Counted from the first letter of the stretch, positions 26,236 through 35,226 are shown. The stretch is 64,000 bases of DNA from Nitrogeniibacter mangrovi (GCF_010983895.1 NZ_CP048836.1:3844001-3908000), one strand, 5' to 3'. The notes: a model not told the origin generated them from the letters alone. Numbers and translations are program-made.

Positions 26236-27111
26236 ATGAATCTGCACCTGCTCCGCGTGTTCGTCACCGTGGTGGACGCCAGCAGCTTTTCGCGCGCCGC
26301 CGACCAGCTCGGCATCAGCCAGCCGGCCACCTCGAAGGCGGTCAAGGAACTCGAAAACCAGCTGGACACGGTGCTGCTCGACCGCCAGGGCAAGCGCTTC
26401 GCCCCCAGCGCGCCCGGCCAGGCGCTGTACGACTACGGCCGCGCGATCTTCGCGCTCGAACGCGAAGCGGACGAGGCAGTGAAATCGTTCTACGCACTCG
26501 AACAGGGGCGCCTGGTGATCGGCGCGAGCACGACCATCGCCAGCTACTGGCTCCCCCCGAGCCTGCTCGCGTTTCATCAGCGTCACCCCGGTATCGAGCT
26601 GAGCGTGATCAGCGCCAACACCGAGCAGATCGCCGAGCTGTTGCTCGACTGCCAGGTGGATGTGGCGCTGGTGGAGGGCGAGGTCAGCGATCCGCGGATC
26701 GAGATCCTCTCCTGGCGCAGCGAGGAGATGATCGTGGCGGCACCGCGCGACTTTGCCGACGAGGAGGCCGGCGCCCACGCCCTGGCTCAGCACACCTGGG
26801 TGATGCGCGAACGCGGTTCGGGCAGCCGGGCCGCCGCGCAGCGCATCCTCGACGAATACCGGATCCGGCCGGCCCAGGTGATCGAAGTGGGCAGCAACGA
26901 GGCCATCGTGCAGTCGGTGGCGGCGGGCATCGGTCTGGGCCTCGTGCCGCGCATCTGCGCCCGCGACCAGCTGGCGCTGGGGCGCATCCGCAAGCACGCC
27001 ATCGGCGCTGGCCCCTGTATGCGCCAGCTCTATCGCATGCGCCTGCCCCGGCGCCCGGTGAGCCAGCCGGCGCTGGCCTTCGAGGCGCTCCTGGCAAGCC
27101 GGACGGCCTGA
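26236..27111 (+). CDS. LysR-family transcriptional regulator (YeiE/CysB-like context)
   Basis: 291 residues. The N-terminal winged HTH is textbook LysR (MNLHLLRVFVTVVDASSFSRAA, then LGISQPATSKAVKELE) and the C-terminal periplasmic-binding-like effector domain runs from about 92 to 290 (LVIGASTTIASYWLPP, AAGIGLGLVPR). It is transcribed away from yeiH across a shared AT-rich promoter, so it most likely activates yeiH. By analogy with enterobacterial YeiE its effector may be sulfite (inference from synteny). The 222 bases after it (27112-27333) contain no gene that I can support. Confidence 0.92.
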   Translation: MNLHLLRVFVTVVDASSFSRAADQLGISQPATSKAVKELENQLDTVLLDRQGKRFAPSAPGQALYDYGRAIFALEREADEAVKSFYALEQGRLVIGASTTIASYWLPPSLLAFHQRHPGIELSVISANTEQIAELLLDCQVDVALVEGEVSDPRIEILSWRSEEMIVAAPRDFADEEAGAHALAQHTWVMRERGSGSRAAAQRILDEYRIRPAQVIEVGSNEAIVQSVAAGIGLGLVPRICARDQLALGRIRKHAIGAGPCMRQLYRMRLPRRPVSQPALAFEALLASRTA

Positions 27112-27333
27112 TCCGCCCTCGCCTGCCCGCGTCGCAGCGGCCCGAGGGATGGGCGAATCGGCGGGCATGGGGGCGGCTTTTTCGGGCGGGGGATGCCGGC
27201 GATCATAGCATTCGGATATTCGCATCGCCGGCGGCGCCGAGCGGACACATCGACCACCCTGCCTGCCGGCGCGTGCACGGAACGTTTCGTCGGCGACAGG
27301 TTCGAATCCACCGGAACCACTTCGGACCCCCCC

Positions 27334-27903
27334 ATGCCCCTCCTGATCCTCGGCCTGCTGCTCTTTTTCGGCGCCCATTCGGTATCTATCGTGAACGAGC
27401 CCTGGCGCGATCGCATGCATGCGCGTCTGGGCGCACTGGGCTGGCGAGCCATCGTCACCCTGGTGTCCATCGCCGGCATCGTGCTCATCGTGCATGGCTA
27501 TGCCCAGGCGCGGCTCGACCCCGTGGTGCTGTACACGCCGCCCACCGCCCTGCGCCACCTCACCCTGCTGCTCATGGTGCCGGTCTTCCCGCTGCTGCTC
27601 GCCACCTACCTGCCCGGCCGCATCCGCGCCACCCTCAAGCATCCGACCCTGGTCGCCACCAAGCTGTGGGCCTTCGCCCACCTGCTCGCCAACGGCACCC
27701 TCGCCGACGTGCTGCTGTTCGGTGCCTTCCTGGCCTGGGCGGTGGCCGACCGCATCTCGATGAAGCACAGGACCCAACGCCCCCTGCCAGGCCCCCCCGC
27801 CCGCAAGGCCAACGACGCGATTGCCGTGATCGGTGGCCTGGTGCTGTATGCCGCCTTCGTGATGGGCGTCCATGCATGGTTGATCGGGGTTTCGCCGATC
27901 TGA
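27334..27903 (+). CDS. NnrU-family integral membrane protein
   Basis: 189 residues with five or six hydrophobic helices. Family features include GLLLFFGAHSVSIV at the N-terminus, WRDRMHARLGALGWRAIVTL, HPTLVATKLWAFAHLLANG, and WAVADRISMKHR near the third quarter. NnrU genes often accompany denitrification genes (hence nitrite/nitric-oxide reductase U), and the related isoprenoid methyltransferase-like fold is membrane-embedded; the biochemical role is unknown. No nir/nor genes are nearby. Earlier in-frame starts add Arg/Ser-rich sequence; the ATG at 27334 begins the first helix. It converges on the MFS gene with 8 bases between stops. Confidence 0.87.
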   Translation: MPLLILGLLLFFGAHSVSIVNEPWRDRMHARLGALGWRAIVTLVSIAGIVLIVHGYAQARLDPVVLYTPPTALRHLTLLLMVPVFPLLLATYLPGRIRATLKHPTLVATKLWAFAHLLANGTLADVLLFGAFLAWAVADRISMKHRTQRPLPGPPARKANDAIAVIGGLVLYAAFVMGVHAWLIGVSPI

Positions 27904-27911
27904 CGCGTGCG

Positions 27912-29339
27912 TCAGCCCGTGCGCCGCTCGACGGCCAGTCGCGCGGCGCGGCGGCGCAGACCGAACAGGGCCGCCAACACGGCCAGCCCCAGCATGCCCG
28001 CGATCTCCAGCTCCAGCGCCCGGCCCAGCGCCCGGGGGTAGTCCTGCCCCTGCGCCAGTGACCAGGCGAACAAGCCACCGAACAGCGCCGGCCCCAGCCC
28101 GAGCGCGGCCTGCTGCACGGTCGAGAGCATCGCGCTGGCCGCGCCGGCGTCGGCCGCCGGCACTTCGCCCAGGCTGATGCGGTAGAAGGCGCTCACGATC
28201 AGGGCCTGGCCGGCGCCGATGAAGACACTCGCCGGCGCGATGGTCCACGGATCGAGCTGCGACCACTGGGCGCCGATGCTGTGGATCAGGCCGAACAGGC
28301 CCGGCACCTGGAGGGCGAAGCCGAGCAGCAGCATCGCCACCGTGCCCAGCCAGCGCGTCACCCGCGCGCTCATCAGCGCCATCAGGAAGTAGGCCGCCCC
28401 GAGCATCACGAAGGCCTGCCCCGACTGGGCGGAACTCAGGCCGGCCCCGGCCTGCAGGGTCAGGGCCACCACGAACATGAAACCGCTCCAGCTGGCGAAG
28501 AACACCAGCGCCAGGAGCAGACCGAAGCGCATCGACGCGAGCGCCATCACCGGCGGCGGCAGCAGCGGCCAGCGCTGGCGCTGCTCGGTACGCCACAGCC
28601 CCCCCGCCAGCGGCACGACGGCCACCAGCATGCCCAGGCTCCAGGCGGGCCAGTGCAGCAACGGCCCCAGCGACATCGCCACCAGCAGGCACAGGATCAG
28701 CAACGCCAGCAGGCCGGTGCCGCGCAGGTCGAAGCCGGGTGCGTGGGCGCTGCGGGTCTCGGGCACGAAGCGCCGGGTCGACAGCAGGATCGAGAGGCAC
28801 ACCGGCAGGTTGATGAGGAAGATGCTGCGCCAGCCCAGCCCGGCCACGTCCCAGGACACCAGCTGACCGCCCAGCACCTGGCCGATGATGAAGGCGATAC
28901 CGCCCACCGCCCCATAGGCGCCGATGGCCTTGGAATGGGCCGGCCCCCGCAGGCACACATGCAGGCTGGCGAGGATCTGCGGCACCGCCAGGGCCGCGCC
29001 CACGCCCTGCAGGGCGCGCGCGGCCAGCAGCATCGGCACGCTCCCCGCCAGGCCGCACAGCAGGGACGCCAGGCCGAACAGGCCGACGCCCCACAGGTAC
29101 ACCCGCCGGCGCCCGAGCCGGTCACCGAGCCGCCCCCCCAACGCGAGGCAGACGGCGAAGGCGACGCCATAGACCGCCACCACCAGCTCCAGCTCGGTAT
29201 GGCTGGCGCCCAGGGTGCGGCTGAGGGACTCGAGGGCCACATTGATGATCGAGAAATCCACCAGGGGCAGCAGCTGCCCCGCCAGCAGGATGAGGATGCC
29301 GGGGAGCCCGAGGGTCTGCCGGGCGGGATCGGAGTGCAT
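27912..29339 (-). CDS. MFS transporter, DHA2 (EmrB/QacA-like) multidrug family
   Basis: 475 residues with about fourteen hydrophobic helices, typical of the DHA2 drug:H+ antiporter branch. The motif-A loop is GGRLGDRLGRRRVYLWG between helices 2 and 3; the first helix carries the family pattern LLPLVDFSIINVALESL with the conserved Asp. Predicted inner-membrane exporter of an unknown hydrophobic compound. It diverges from an XRE-type regulator over a short promoter with a direct repeat, so that regulator probably represses it. The ATG at 29339 begins shortly before the first helix. Confidence 0.9.
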   Translation of the reverse strand: MHSDPARQTLGLPGILILLAGQLLPLVDFSIINVALESLSRTLGASHTELELVVAVYGVAFAVCLALGGRLGDRLGRRRVYLWGVGLFGLASLLCGLAGSVPMLLAARALQGVGAALAVPQILASLHVCLRGPAHSKAIGAYGAVGGIAFIIGQVLGGQLVSWDVAGLGWRSIFLINLPVCLSILLSTRRFVPETRSAHAPGFDLRGTGLLALLILCLLVAMSLGPLLHWPAWSLGMLVAVVPLAGGLWRTEQRQRWPLLPPPVMALASMRFGLLLALVFFASWSGFMFVVALTLQAGAGLSSAQSGQAFVMLGAAYFLMALMSARVTRWLGTVAMLLLGFALQVPGLFGLIHSIGAQWSQLDPWTIAPASVFIGAGQALIVSAFYRISLGEVPAADAGAASAMLSTVQQAALGLGPALFGGLFAWSLAQGQDYPRALGRALELEIAGMLGLAVLAALFGLRRRAARLAVERRTG

Positions 29340-29392
29340 GGTCGGGTCCTTGCCAAAACCGGATGATGATGGCAGTCTGGGCCTTGATTTAC

Positions 29393-29424
29393 CCTGGTAC
29401 AAGTTGCCGTTTATCCTGGTATAA
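29393..29424. promoter_or_regulatory. Direct repeat operator between the MFS gene and its regulator
   Basis: CCTGGTACAA (29393-29402) and CCTGGTATAA (29415-29424) are near-identical decamers 22 bases apart, two helical turns, in the 107-base divergent region. This geometry suits cooperative binding of a repressor dimer and probably marks the site of the XRE-type regulator encoded alongside. Confidence 0.6.
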
Positions 29425-29446
29425 AAACCACCTGCCGGAACCCGCC

Positions 29447-30291
29447 ATGGACCTCGATACCGCCAACGGACAACGCAACAAGGCGCTGGGCGCCTTCCTG
29501 CGCACCCGCCGCGAGCATCTGGACCCCGCGCGCCTGGGCCTGCCCCAGATCGGCCGGCGCCGCACCCCGGGGCTGCGTCGTGAGGAAGTGGCCCAGCTGG
29601 CCGACGTCAGCACCACCTGGTACACCTGGCTGGAACAGGGCCGCGACGTCAAACCCTCCCCCCGGGCCCTCGAGGCCATCGCCCAGGCCCTGCAATGCAC
29701 GGCGGCCGAGCGCCACCACCTGTTCCAGCTGGCCGGCCAGCCCGAACCGCGCCAGCCCAAACCGGTGTGCCAGCGCCTGTCGGCCGCCCACCAGCAGCTG
29801 CTCGATCAGCTCGCCCCCTGCCGGCGCTGGTGCAGAACGCCCGCTTCGACATCGTCGGCTTCAACCGCGCCTTCTGCGATCTGGTCCAGGTCGACCTGGA
29901 CGCCGTCCCGCCCGACGACCGCAACTGCATCTATCTGGCGCTCGCCAACGCCCGCTGGCGCGACAGCCTCGCCGACTGGGACGAAGTGCTGCCGCGCATG
30001 GTCGGGCTGTTCCGCGCGAGCATGACGCCGTACATGGACGATCCGCAGTGGCAGGCGCATCTGGACAAGTTCACGGCCGCATCGGCGGATTTCGCCCGCC
30101 TGTGGGAACGGCACGACGTGGAATGCGCCAGCAACCAGATCAAGCACTTCCGCCATCCGGCCGCCGGGGTGTTCGCGCTCCAGCAGGTCAACTGGTGGTC
30201 GGCGCCGCGCGATGGCGACAGACTGGTCGTGTACCTGCCGGTGGACGCGGCCGGCCACGAGGCGCTGACCACCATCGCCGCGACGCGCTGA
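29447..30291 (+). CDS. XRE-type HTH regulator with MmyB-like ligand-binding domain; apparent single-base frameshift
   Basis: The N-terminal half has the MmyB-like pattern LGAFLRTRREHL, RRTPGLRREEVAQLADVSTTWYTWLEQGR, and PSPRALEAIAQAL (HTH, residues about 10-85). The C-terminal ligand-binding domain continues in another frame (FDIVGFNRAFCDL, then WERHDVECASNQIKHFRHPAAG). The switch is at a run of five C at about 29814-29818; one extra C gives an uninterrupted 281-residue protein of normal family length and a continuous LAP-L-PALVQNARF junction. It is therefore probably intact in the organism. Divergent from the MFS exporter, which it likely represses; family members often sense small aromatic or drug-like ligands. 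Confidence 0.8.
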
Positions 30292-30334
30292 CGGCCTTCC
30301 ATCCACAGGACTCAAAAATCGCCGGCGCTTGCCG

Positions 30335-30340
30335 TATACT
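30335..30340 (+). promoter_or_regulatory. -10 box of the ahcY riboswitch transcript
   Basis: TATACT lies 11 bases before the first base of the SAH riboswitch, placing transcription initiation close to the aptamer's 5' end. I do not see a strong -35 at the expected distance, only AT-rich sequence around 30311-30319. Confidence 0.5.
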
Positions 30341-30350
30341 GATCGACTTT

Positions 30351-30438
30351 CCGAGGAGCGCTGCGAGGTCGCCGGTCCCACCCGACCGCCCCCCAGGCTC
30401 GGAAACCGCGCGACGCGGTGAGAATCAACGGCGCTCAC
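30351..30438 (+). ncRNA. S-adenosylhomocysteine (SAH) riboswitch
   Basis: The conserved 5' element CCGAGGAGCGCTGC pairs with CAGGCTCGG (P1: CCGAG at 30351 with CTCGG at 30397). The downstream GGCGCTCAC can form the characteristic pseudoknot with GGAGCGC. This is the known aptamer class placed upstream of ahcY in many beta- and gammaproteobacteria, where SAH binding switches the gene on. It lies 81 bases before the ahcY start in the same orientation. Confidence 0.92.
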
Positions 30439-30460
30439 GACATCAACCCGTGCCGGGCAC

Positions 30461-30494
30461 GGGAGGTGCGTGAGACGAAGTGACTCCACCTCCC
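30461..30494 (+). promoter_or_regulatory. Leader hairpin between the SAH aptamer and ahcY (possible expression platform)
   Basis: GGGAGGTG (30461-30468) and CACCTCCC (30487-30494) form a perfect 8-bp stem, 13 bases before the AAGGAG ribosome-binding site (30507-30512). The C-rich right arm could instead pair with the ribosome-binding site, so formation of this hairpin may free it when SAH is bound. The mechanism is inferred from sequence complementarity only. Confidence 0.5.
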
Positions 30495-30518
30495 CCCGGT
30501 CATAGCAAGGAGTTCTTC

Positions 30519-31928
30519 ATGAACGCTGTGACTGACTTTTCCGACTACGTCGTCGCCGACATCAAGCTGGCCGCCTTCGGCCGCCGCGAAATCGCCATCG
30601 CCGAAACCGAGATGCCGGGCCTGATGGCGATCCGCGAGGAATTCGCCAGGACCCAACCGCTCAAGGGCGCGCGCATCACCGGCTCGCTGCACATGACCAT
30701 CCAGACCGCCGTGCTCATCGAGACGCTGGTGGCGCTGGGCGCCGAAGTGCGCTGGGCCTCGTGCAACATCTTCTCCACCCAGGACCATGCCGCCGCCGCC
30801 ATCGCCGCCGAGGGCATCCCGGTGTTCGCCGTCAAGGGCGAGTCGCTGGCCGACTACTGGGACTACACCCATCGCATCTTCGAATGGGCCGATGGCGGTT
30901 ATTCCAACATGATCCTCGACGACGGCGGCGACGCGACCCTGCTGCTGCACCTGGGCGCCCGCGCCGAGCAGGACATCAGCGTCATCGCCAAGCCGACCAG
31001 CGAGGAAGAGACCTGCCTGTTCGCCGCCATCCGTGCCAAGCTGGCCACCGATCCGAGCTGGTACTCCACCCGCCTGGCACAGATCAAGGGCGTGACCGAG
31101 GAGACCACCACCGGCGTGCACCGCCTCTACCAGATGCACCAGCGCGGCGAGCTCAAGTTCCCGGCCATCAACGTGAACGACTCGGTCACCAAGTCCAAGT
31201 TCGACAACCTGTACGGCTGCCGCGAGTCGCTGGTGGACGGCATCAAGCGCGCCACCGACGTGATGATCGCCGGCAAGGTGGCCGTGGTGTGCGGCTACGG
31301 TGACGTGGGCAAGGGCTCGGCCCAGGCCCTGCGCGCCCTGTCGGCCCAGGTGTGGATCACCGAGATCGACCCGATCTGTGCGCTGCAGGCGGCCATGGAA
31401 GGCTACCGCGTGGTGACCATGGAAGAGGCCGCCCCGCTGGCGGACATCTTCGTCACCACCACCGGCAACTTCCACGTCATCACCCATGACCACATGGCCG
31501 CCATGAAGGATCAGGCCATCGTGTGCAACATCGGTCACTTCGACAACGAGATCGACGTCGCCTCCCTGGAGCAGTACCAGTGGGAGGAGATCAAGCCGCA
31601 GGTCGATCACGTGATCTTCCCGGACGGCAAACGGATCATCCTGCTGGCCAAGGGCCGGCTGGTGAACCTGGGCTGCGCCACCGGCCACCCGAGCTACGTC
31701 ATGAGCTCCTCCTTCGCCAACCAGACCATCGCCCAGATCGAGCTGTACACGCGCACGGCAGAGTATCCTGTAGGGGTGTACACCCTGCCCAAGCATCTGG
31801 ACGAGAAGGTCGCCCGGCTGCAGCTCAGGAAGCTCAACGTGACCCTCACGGAATTGACCGACGAGCAGGCAGCCTATATTGGTGTACCGAAACAAGGGCC
31901 GTACAAGCCGGATCACTACCGTTACTGA
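30519..31928 (+). CDS. ahcY: Adenosylhomocysteinase (SAH hydrolase)
   Basis: 469 residues. It hydrolyses S-adenosylhomocysteine to adenosine and homocysteine, removing the product inhibitor of methyltransferases and feeding methionine regeneration. Visible hallmarks are [13 protein letters not shown], the NAD-binding [14 protein letters not shown] near 250, the segment with catalytic Lys and Asp ([17 protein letters not shown]), HFDNEIDV, and the invariant C-terminal YKPDHYRY. The start at 30519 has AAGGAG 6 bases upstream; an earlier in-frame ATG lies inside the riboswitch hairpin and is unlikely. Controlled by the SAH riboswitch. metF, for the next methyl-cycle step, is encoded downstream. 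Confidence 0.98.
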   Translation: MNAVTDFSDYVVADIKLAAFGRREIAIAETEMPGLMAIREEFARTQPLKGARITGSLHMTIQTAVLIETLVALGAEVRWASCNIFSTQDHAAAAIAAEGIPVFAVKGESLADYWDYTHRIFEWADGGYSNMILDDGGDATLLLHLGARAEQDISVIAKPTSEEETCLFAAIRAKLATDPSWYSTRLAQIKGVTEETTTGVHRLYQMHQRGELKFPAINVNDSVTKSKFDNLYGCRESLVDGIKRATDVMIAGKVAVVCGYGDVGKGSAQALRALSAQVWITEIDPICALQAAMEGYRVVTMEEAAPLADIFVTTTGNFHVITHDHMAAMKDQAIVCNIGHFDNEIDVASLEQYQWEEIKPQVDHVIFPDGKRIILLAKGRLVNLGCATGHPSYVMSSSFANQTIAQIELYTRTAEYPVGVYTLPKHLDEKVARLQLRKLNVTLTELTDEQAAYIGVPKQGPYKPDHYRY

Positions 31929-31996
31929 CCGGCACCGGCCTGTCCCGCCGACGTATCCCGACGGGGTGCGTCGGCCCCAACTGATCGGGAGCGCCC

Positions 31997-32650
31997 ATGC
32001 CAAACGTCCGGGTGCGCCACACGCGGCCGGAAGACATTCCGGCGTTGATCGCGTTGCAGGCGCGCGTGTATCCGAACATTCCGCCCTGGAGCCGGCGCAA
32101 GCTGGCCGAACAGCTCGATGTGTTTCCGCAGGGGCAGATCGTCGCCGAGACCGGTGACGGTCTGATCGGCTGCGCCAGCGCACTGATCGTGAGCTGGGAC
32201 GAGTGGGCCGAGTCGCACACCTGGAAGGAGATCACCGGCGCCGGTACCTTCGAGAACCACACCCCCGAGGGCAAGACCCTCTACGGTGCCGAGGTGTTCG
32301 TCGCGCCCGAGGCGCGCGGCCTGGGCATCGGCCACCAGCTCTACGAGGGGCGCCGCACCCTGTGCCGGGCCATGAACCTCAAGCGCATCATCGCCTGCGG
32401 CCGTCTGCCGGGTTACCACGAGCAAGCCGCGGAGATGACGCCGGAGTTCTACGTCCAGCAGGTGGTGTGCGGTGATCTGCACGACCCGGTGCTGAGCTTC
32501 CAGCTGCACGAAGGCTTCCATTACAGCGGTCTGGTCGAGGACTACCTGCCCGAGGACACCGAGTCCTGCGGCTACGCCTCGATCATCGTCTGGCTCAACC
32601 CGGACTACGATCCCGATCGGCCCACCGTCATTCCGGAGACCATCCTATGA
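31997..32650 (+). CDS. GNAT-family N-acetyltransferase (YhcX N-domain-like)
   Basis: 217 residues. The GNAT fold is shown by VRHTRPEDIPALIALQARVY, the beta-bulge region LYGAEVFVAPEARGLGIGHQLYE (acetyl-CoA pyrophosphate loop, residues about 94-115), and a conserved C-terminal CGYASIIVWLNPDYD. It overlaps the following nitrilase-superfamily gene as ATGA at 32647-32650. In Bacillus subtilis YhcX the same two domains are fused in one chain, so the two products here likely act together. The acceptor substrate is unknown. Confidence 0.87.
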   Translation: MPNVRVRHTRPEDIPALIALQARVYPNIPPWSRRKLAEQLDVFPQGQIVAETGDGLIGCASALIVSWDEWAESHTWKEITGAGTFENHTPEGKTLYGAEVFVAPEARGLGIGHQLYEGRRTLCRAMNLKRIIACGRLPGYHEQAAEMTPEFYVQQVVCGDLHDPVLSFQLHEGFHYSGLVEDYLPEDTESCGYASIIVWLNPDYDPDRPTVIPETIL

Positions 32651-33522
32651 TTGTCCGAATCGCCGCCGTCCAGTACCTGTTGCGCCAGATTCACGACTGG
32701 TCGGGCTTCGAGAACCAGGTGCGCTTCATCATGAAGGCCGCCGGCGACTACCACCCGCAGTTCGTGGTCTTGCCCGAGATCTTCACCAGCCAGCTGCTGT
32801 CCTTCATGGACACCTCGGACGTGCGCCAGGCGGTGCGCAACCTGCACGACTACACCCGTCGCTACCAGGAGCTGATGCAGGAGCTGGCGGCGCAGTGGAA
32901 CGTGCACCTGATCGGCGGCAGCCACCCTTATGTGCACGAGGACGGCCGCCTGCTCAACACCGCCTTCTACTTCACCCCCACGGGGGAGATCCACGAGCAG
33001 GACAAGATCCACCGCACCCGCTGGGAGCGCGAGAAGTGGGACACCGACGCGGGCGACCAGCTGCGCCTGTTCGAGACCCCCTTCGGCAAGATCGCCATCC
33101 TCATCTGCTACGACATCGAGTTTCCCGAACTGGCGCGCATGGTGTGCGAAGCGGGCGCCGACATCCTCTTCGTGCCCTCGTGCACCGACGACCGCCAGGG
33201 TTTCCTGCGGGTGCGCTACTGCTGCCACGCCCGCGCCATCGAGAACCAGGTGTTCGTGGTGCACACCAGCACCGTGGGCAACCTGCCGGTCGAGGGGCTC
33301 GGACTGCACTACGGCCAGGCGGCCATCATCACACCGTCGGACTTTCCCTTCGCGCGCGACGGCATCGCCGCCGAGGGCACCCCCAACATCGAGCAGATCG
33401 TCGTCGCCGAGGTGGACCTGGCCGACCTCGAAGGCAACCGCCTCAACGGCACCACCATTCCGCTCTACGACAAGCGCAAGGATGTGTACGAGCATCCCGT
33501 CGAAGTGATCAAGGTCGGGTGA
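32647..33522 (+). CDS. Carbon-nitrogen hydrolase (nitrilase superfamily, YhcX C-domain-like)
   Basis: 291 residues with the complete catalytic set of the superfamily: Glu in VVLPEIF near residue 42, Lys in HEQDKIHRTRWE near 120, and Cys in ILICYDIEFPE near 155. Predicted cytoplasmic amidase; nitrile hydrolysis is unlikely in this branch. Translationally coupled to the upstream acetyltransferase by a 4-base overlap, so the pair may acylate and deacylate, or otherwise repair, one amine or amide metabolite. The substrate cannot be deduced from the sequence. Confidence 0.9.
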   Translation: MIVRIAAVQYLLRQIHDWSGFENQVRFIMKAAGDYHPQFVVLPEIFTSQLLSFMDTSDVRQAVRNLHDYTRRYQELMQELAAQWNVHLIGGSHPYVHEDGRLLNTAFYFTPTGEIHEQDKIHRTRWEREKWDTDAGDQLRLFETPFGKIAILICYDIEFPELARMVCEAGADILFVPSCTDDRQGFLRVRYCCHARAIENQVFVVHTSTVGNLPVEGLGLHYGQAAIITPSDFPFARDGIAAEGTPNIEQIVVAEVDLADLEGNRLNGTTIPLYDKRKDVYEHPVEVIKVG

Positions 33523-33535
33523 GCGCGCGGTGTCG

Positions 33536-34393
33536 ATGAAATCCTTCCATCGCCGCTCGGCGAAGCCGCCGCCGGTGCATCAGGCGCACGTGTCCGAAAG
33601 CGTCGACCGCGGTGGCCTGTTCCGCATCGACAGCCTGCTGGTCGAGCGCGGCTACGCCCCTTCGCGCACCGCCGCCCAGCGCATGATCGCCGACGGCCGG
33701 GTGCGCGCCGACGGCGAGCCGGTGCGCAAGGCCTCGCTGGAAGTGGCGAACAATGTCGCGCTCGAGGTCGAGGCCTCGGACGACGACCGCTACGTCTCCC
33801 GCGGTGGCCTCAAGCTCGCCGGCGCGCTCAAGCACACCGGGCTCGACGTCACCGACATGAGCTGCCTCGACGTGGGCCAGTCCACCGGCGGCTTCACCGA
33901 CTGCCTGCTGCAGGCCGGCGCCACCCATGTGACCGGCATCGAGGTGGGCCACGACCAGTTGCATGCGCGCCTGCGCAACGACCCGCGGGTGCGCTGCCGC
34001 GAGGGCATCAACGCGCGCACGCTCGACGCGCAGGACGTGGGCGAGACCCGCCCCGAGGCCGGCTTCGACCTCATCGTGTGCGACGCCAGCTTCATCTCGC
34101 TCACCCTGCTCATGCCCCGCTGGCCGGCCCTGCTGGCACCGCTCGGGCACGTCATCGCCCTGGTCAAGCCGCAGTTCGAGGTCGGCCCCGGGGGCTTGAG
34201 CAAGGGCGGCATCGTCACCGATCCGGCCCGCTACGCCGAGGTGGAACGTAAAATCAGGGCCTGCGCCGGGACGGCCGGGCTCGAGGTGCGCGACTACTTC
34301 GACAGCCCCATCACCGGGGGTGACGGCAACCGCGAATTCTTCATCCATGCCGTCCGGGCGGATCGCCCGGGGCACGACCACAAGACCCCATGA
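33536..34393 (+). CDS. tlyA: TlyA-family rRNA 2'-O-methyltransferase (S4 + FtsJ-like domains)
   Basis: 285 residues from the ATG at 33536 (a GTG at 33530 is an alternative). An S4 RNA-binding domain occupies about 28-90 (RIDSLLVERGYAPSRTAAQRMIADGRV) and an FtsJ-like SAM methyltransferase domain about 92-270 (YVSRGGLKLAGAL, then LDVGQSTGGFTDCLLQAGA with the SAM-binding loop, FDLIVCDASFISL, VKPQFEVG). Homologues 2'-O-methylate cytidine in 16S/23S rRNA; the haemolysin label is historical. It consumes SAM and makes SAH, matching its place between ahcY and metF, and overlaps metF by four bases. Confidence 0.93.
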   Translation: MKSFHRRSAKPPPVHQAHVSESVDRGGLFRIDSLLVERGYAPSRTAAQRMIADGRVRADGEPVRKASLEVANNVALEVEASDDDRYVSRGGLKLAGALKHTGLDVTDMSCLDVGQSTGGFTDCLLQAGATHVTGIEVGHDQLHARLRNDPRVRCREGINARTLDAQDVGETRPEAGFDLIVCDASFISLTLLMPRWPALLAPLGHVIALVKPQFEVGPGGLSKGGIVTDPARYAEVERKIRACAGTAGLEVRDYFDSPITGGDGNREFFIHAVRADRPGHDHKTP

Positions 34394-35226
34394 CCCAAAC
34401 GACCCATTTCTCGATCGAATTCTTCCCGCCGCAGACCGACGCCGGCGTCGAAAAGCTGCGCGCCACCCGGGCCCAGCTCGCCCAGCTGCGCCCGGACTTC
34501 TTCTCCGTCACCTACGGCGCCGGCGGTTCCACCCAGGAGCGCACCTTCGACACCGTGTTCGAGATCCAGCACGAAGGGCTGGAAGCGGCGCCGCACCTGT
34601 CCTGCATCGGCTCGACCCGCGAGAGCATCCGCGCCATCCTCAAGCGCTATCAGGACAAGGGCATCCGCCGCATCGTCGCCCTGCGCGGCGACCTGCCCTC
34701 CGGGGTGGTGGACCCGGGCGAGCTGCGCTACGCCAACGAGCTGGTGGAGTTCATCCGCGCCGAGACCGGCAACTGGTTCACCATCGAGGTGGCGGCCTAC
34801 CCGGAATACCATCCCCAGGCGCGCTCGCCCCAGTCCGACCTGGCAGCGTTCAAGCGCAAGGTGGACGCCGGCGCCGACTCGGCCATCACCCAGTACTTCT
34901 ACAACGTGGATGCCTACCTGCACTTTCGCGACGAATGCGAGGCCCTGGGCATCGCCGTCCCCATCGTGCCCGGCATCATGCCCATCGTCAGCTTCTCCAA
35001 GCTGGCGCGCTTTTCGGATGCCTGCGGCGCCGAGATCCCGCGCTGGATGCGGCGCAAGTTCGAGTCCTTCGGCGACGACACCGATTCGGTGAAGGCCTTC
35101 GGCCTCGACGTGGTCACCGATCTGGCCGCGCGCCTCATCGAGGAAGGCGCGCCCGGCCTGCATTTCTACTGCATGAACCAGGCCGGGCCGACCTCGACCA
35201 TCGTGGAGCGCCTGGGGCTGTCCTGA
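34390..35226 (+). CDS. metF: 5,10-Methylenetetrahydrofolate reductase
   Basis: 278 residues, an FAD-dependent TIM barrel that makes 5-methyltetrahydrofolate for methionine synthesis. Family motifs: FSIEFFPPQTDAG at the N-terminus, FFSVTYGAGGSTQ (about 34-46), IVALRGDLP (about 95-103), ITQYFYNVDAYLHF, VPIVPGIMPI, and a C-terminal GAPGLHFYCMNQA. The start overlaps the tlyA stop as ATGA. With ahcY upstream, it completes the methyl-cycle set; a strong terminator-like hairpin overlaps its stop. Confidence 0.97.
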   Translation: MTQTTHFSIEFFPPQTDAGVEKLRATRAQLAQLRPDFFSVTYGAGGSTQERTFDTVFEIQHEGLEAAPHLSCIGSTRESIRAILKRYQDKGIRRIVALRGDLPSGVVDPGELRYANELVEFIRAETGNWFTIEVAAYPEYHPQARSPQSDLAAFKRKVDAGADSAITQYFYNVDAYLHFRDECEALGIAVPIVPGIMPIVSFSKLARFSDACGAEIPRWMRRKFESFGDDTDSVKAFGLDVVTDLAARLIEEGAPGLHFYCMNQAGPTSTIVERLGLS

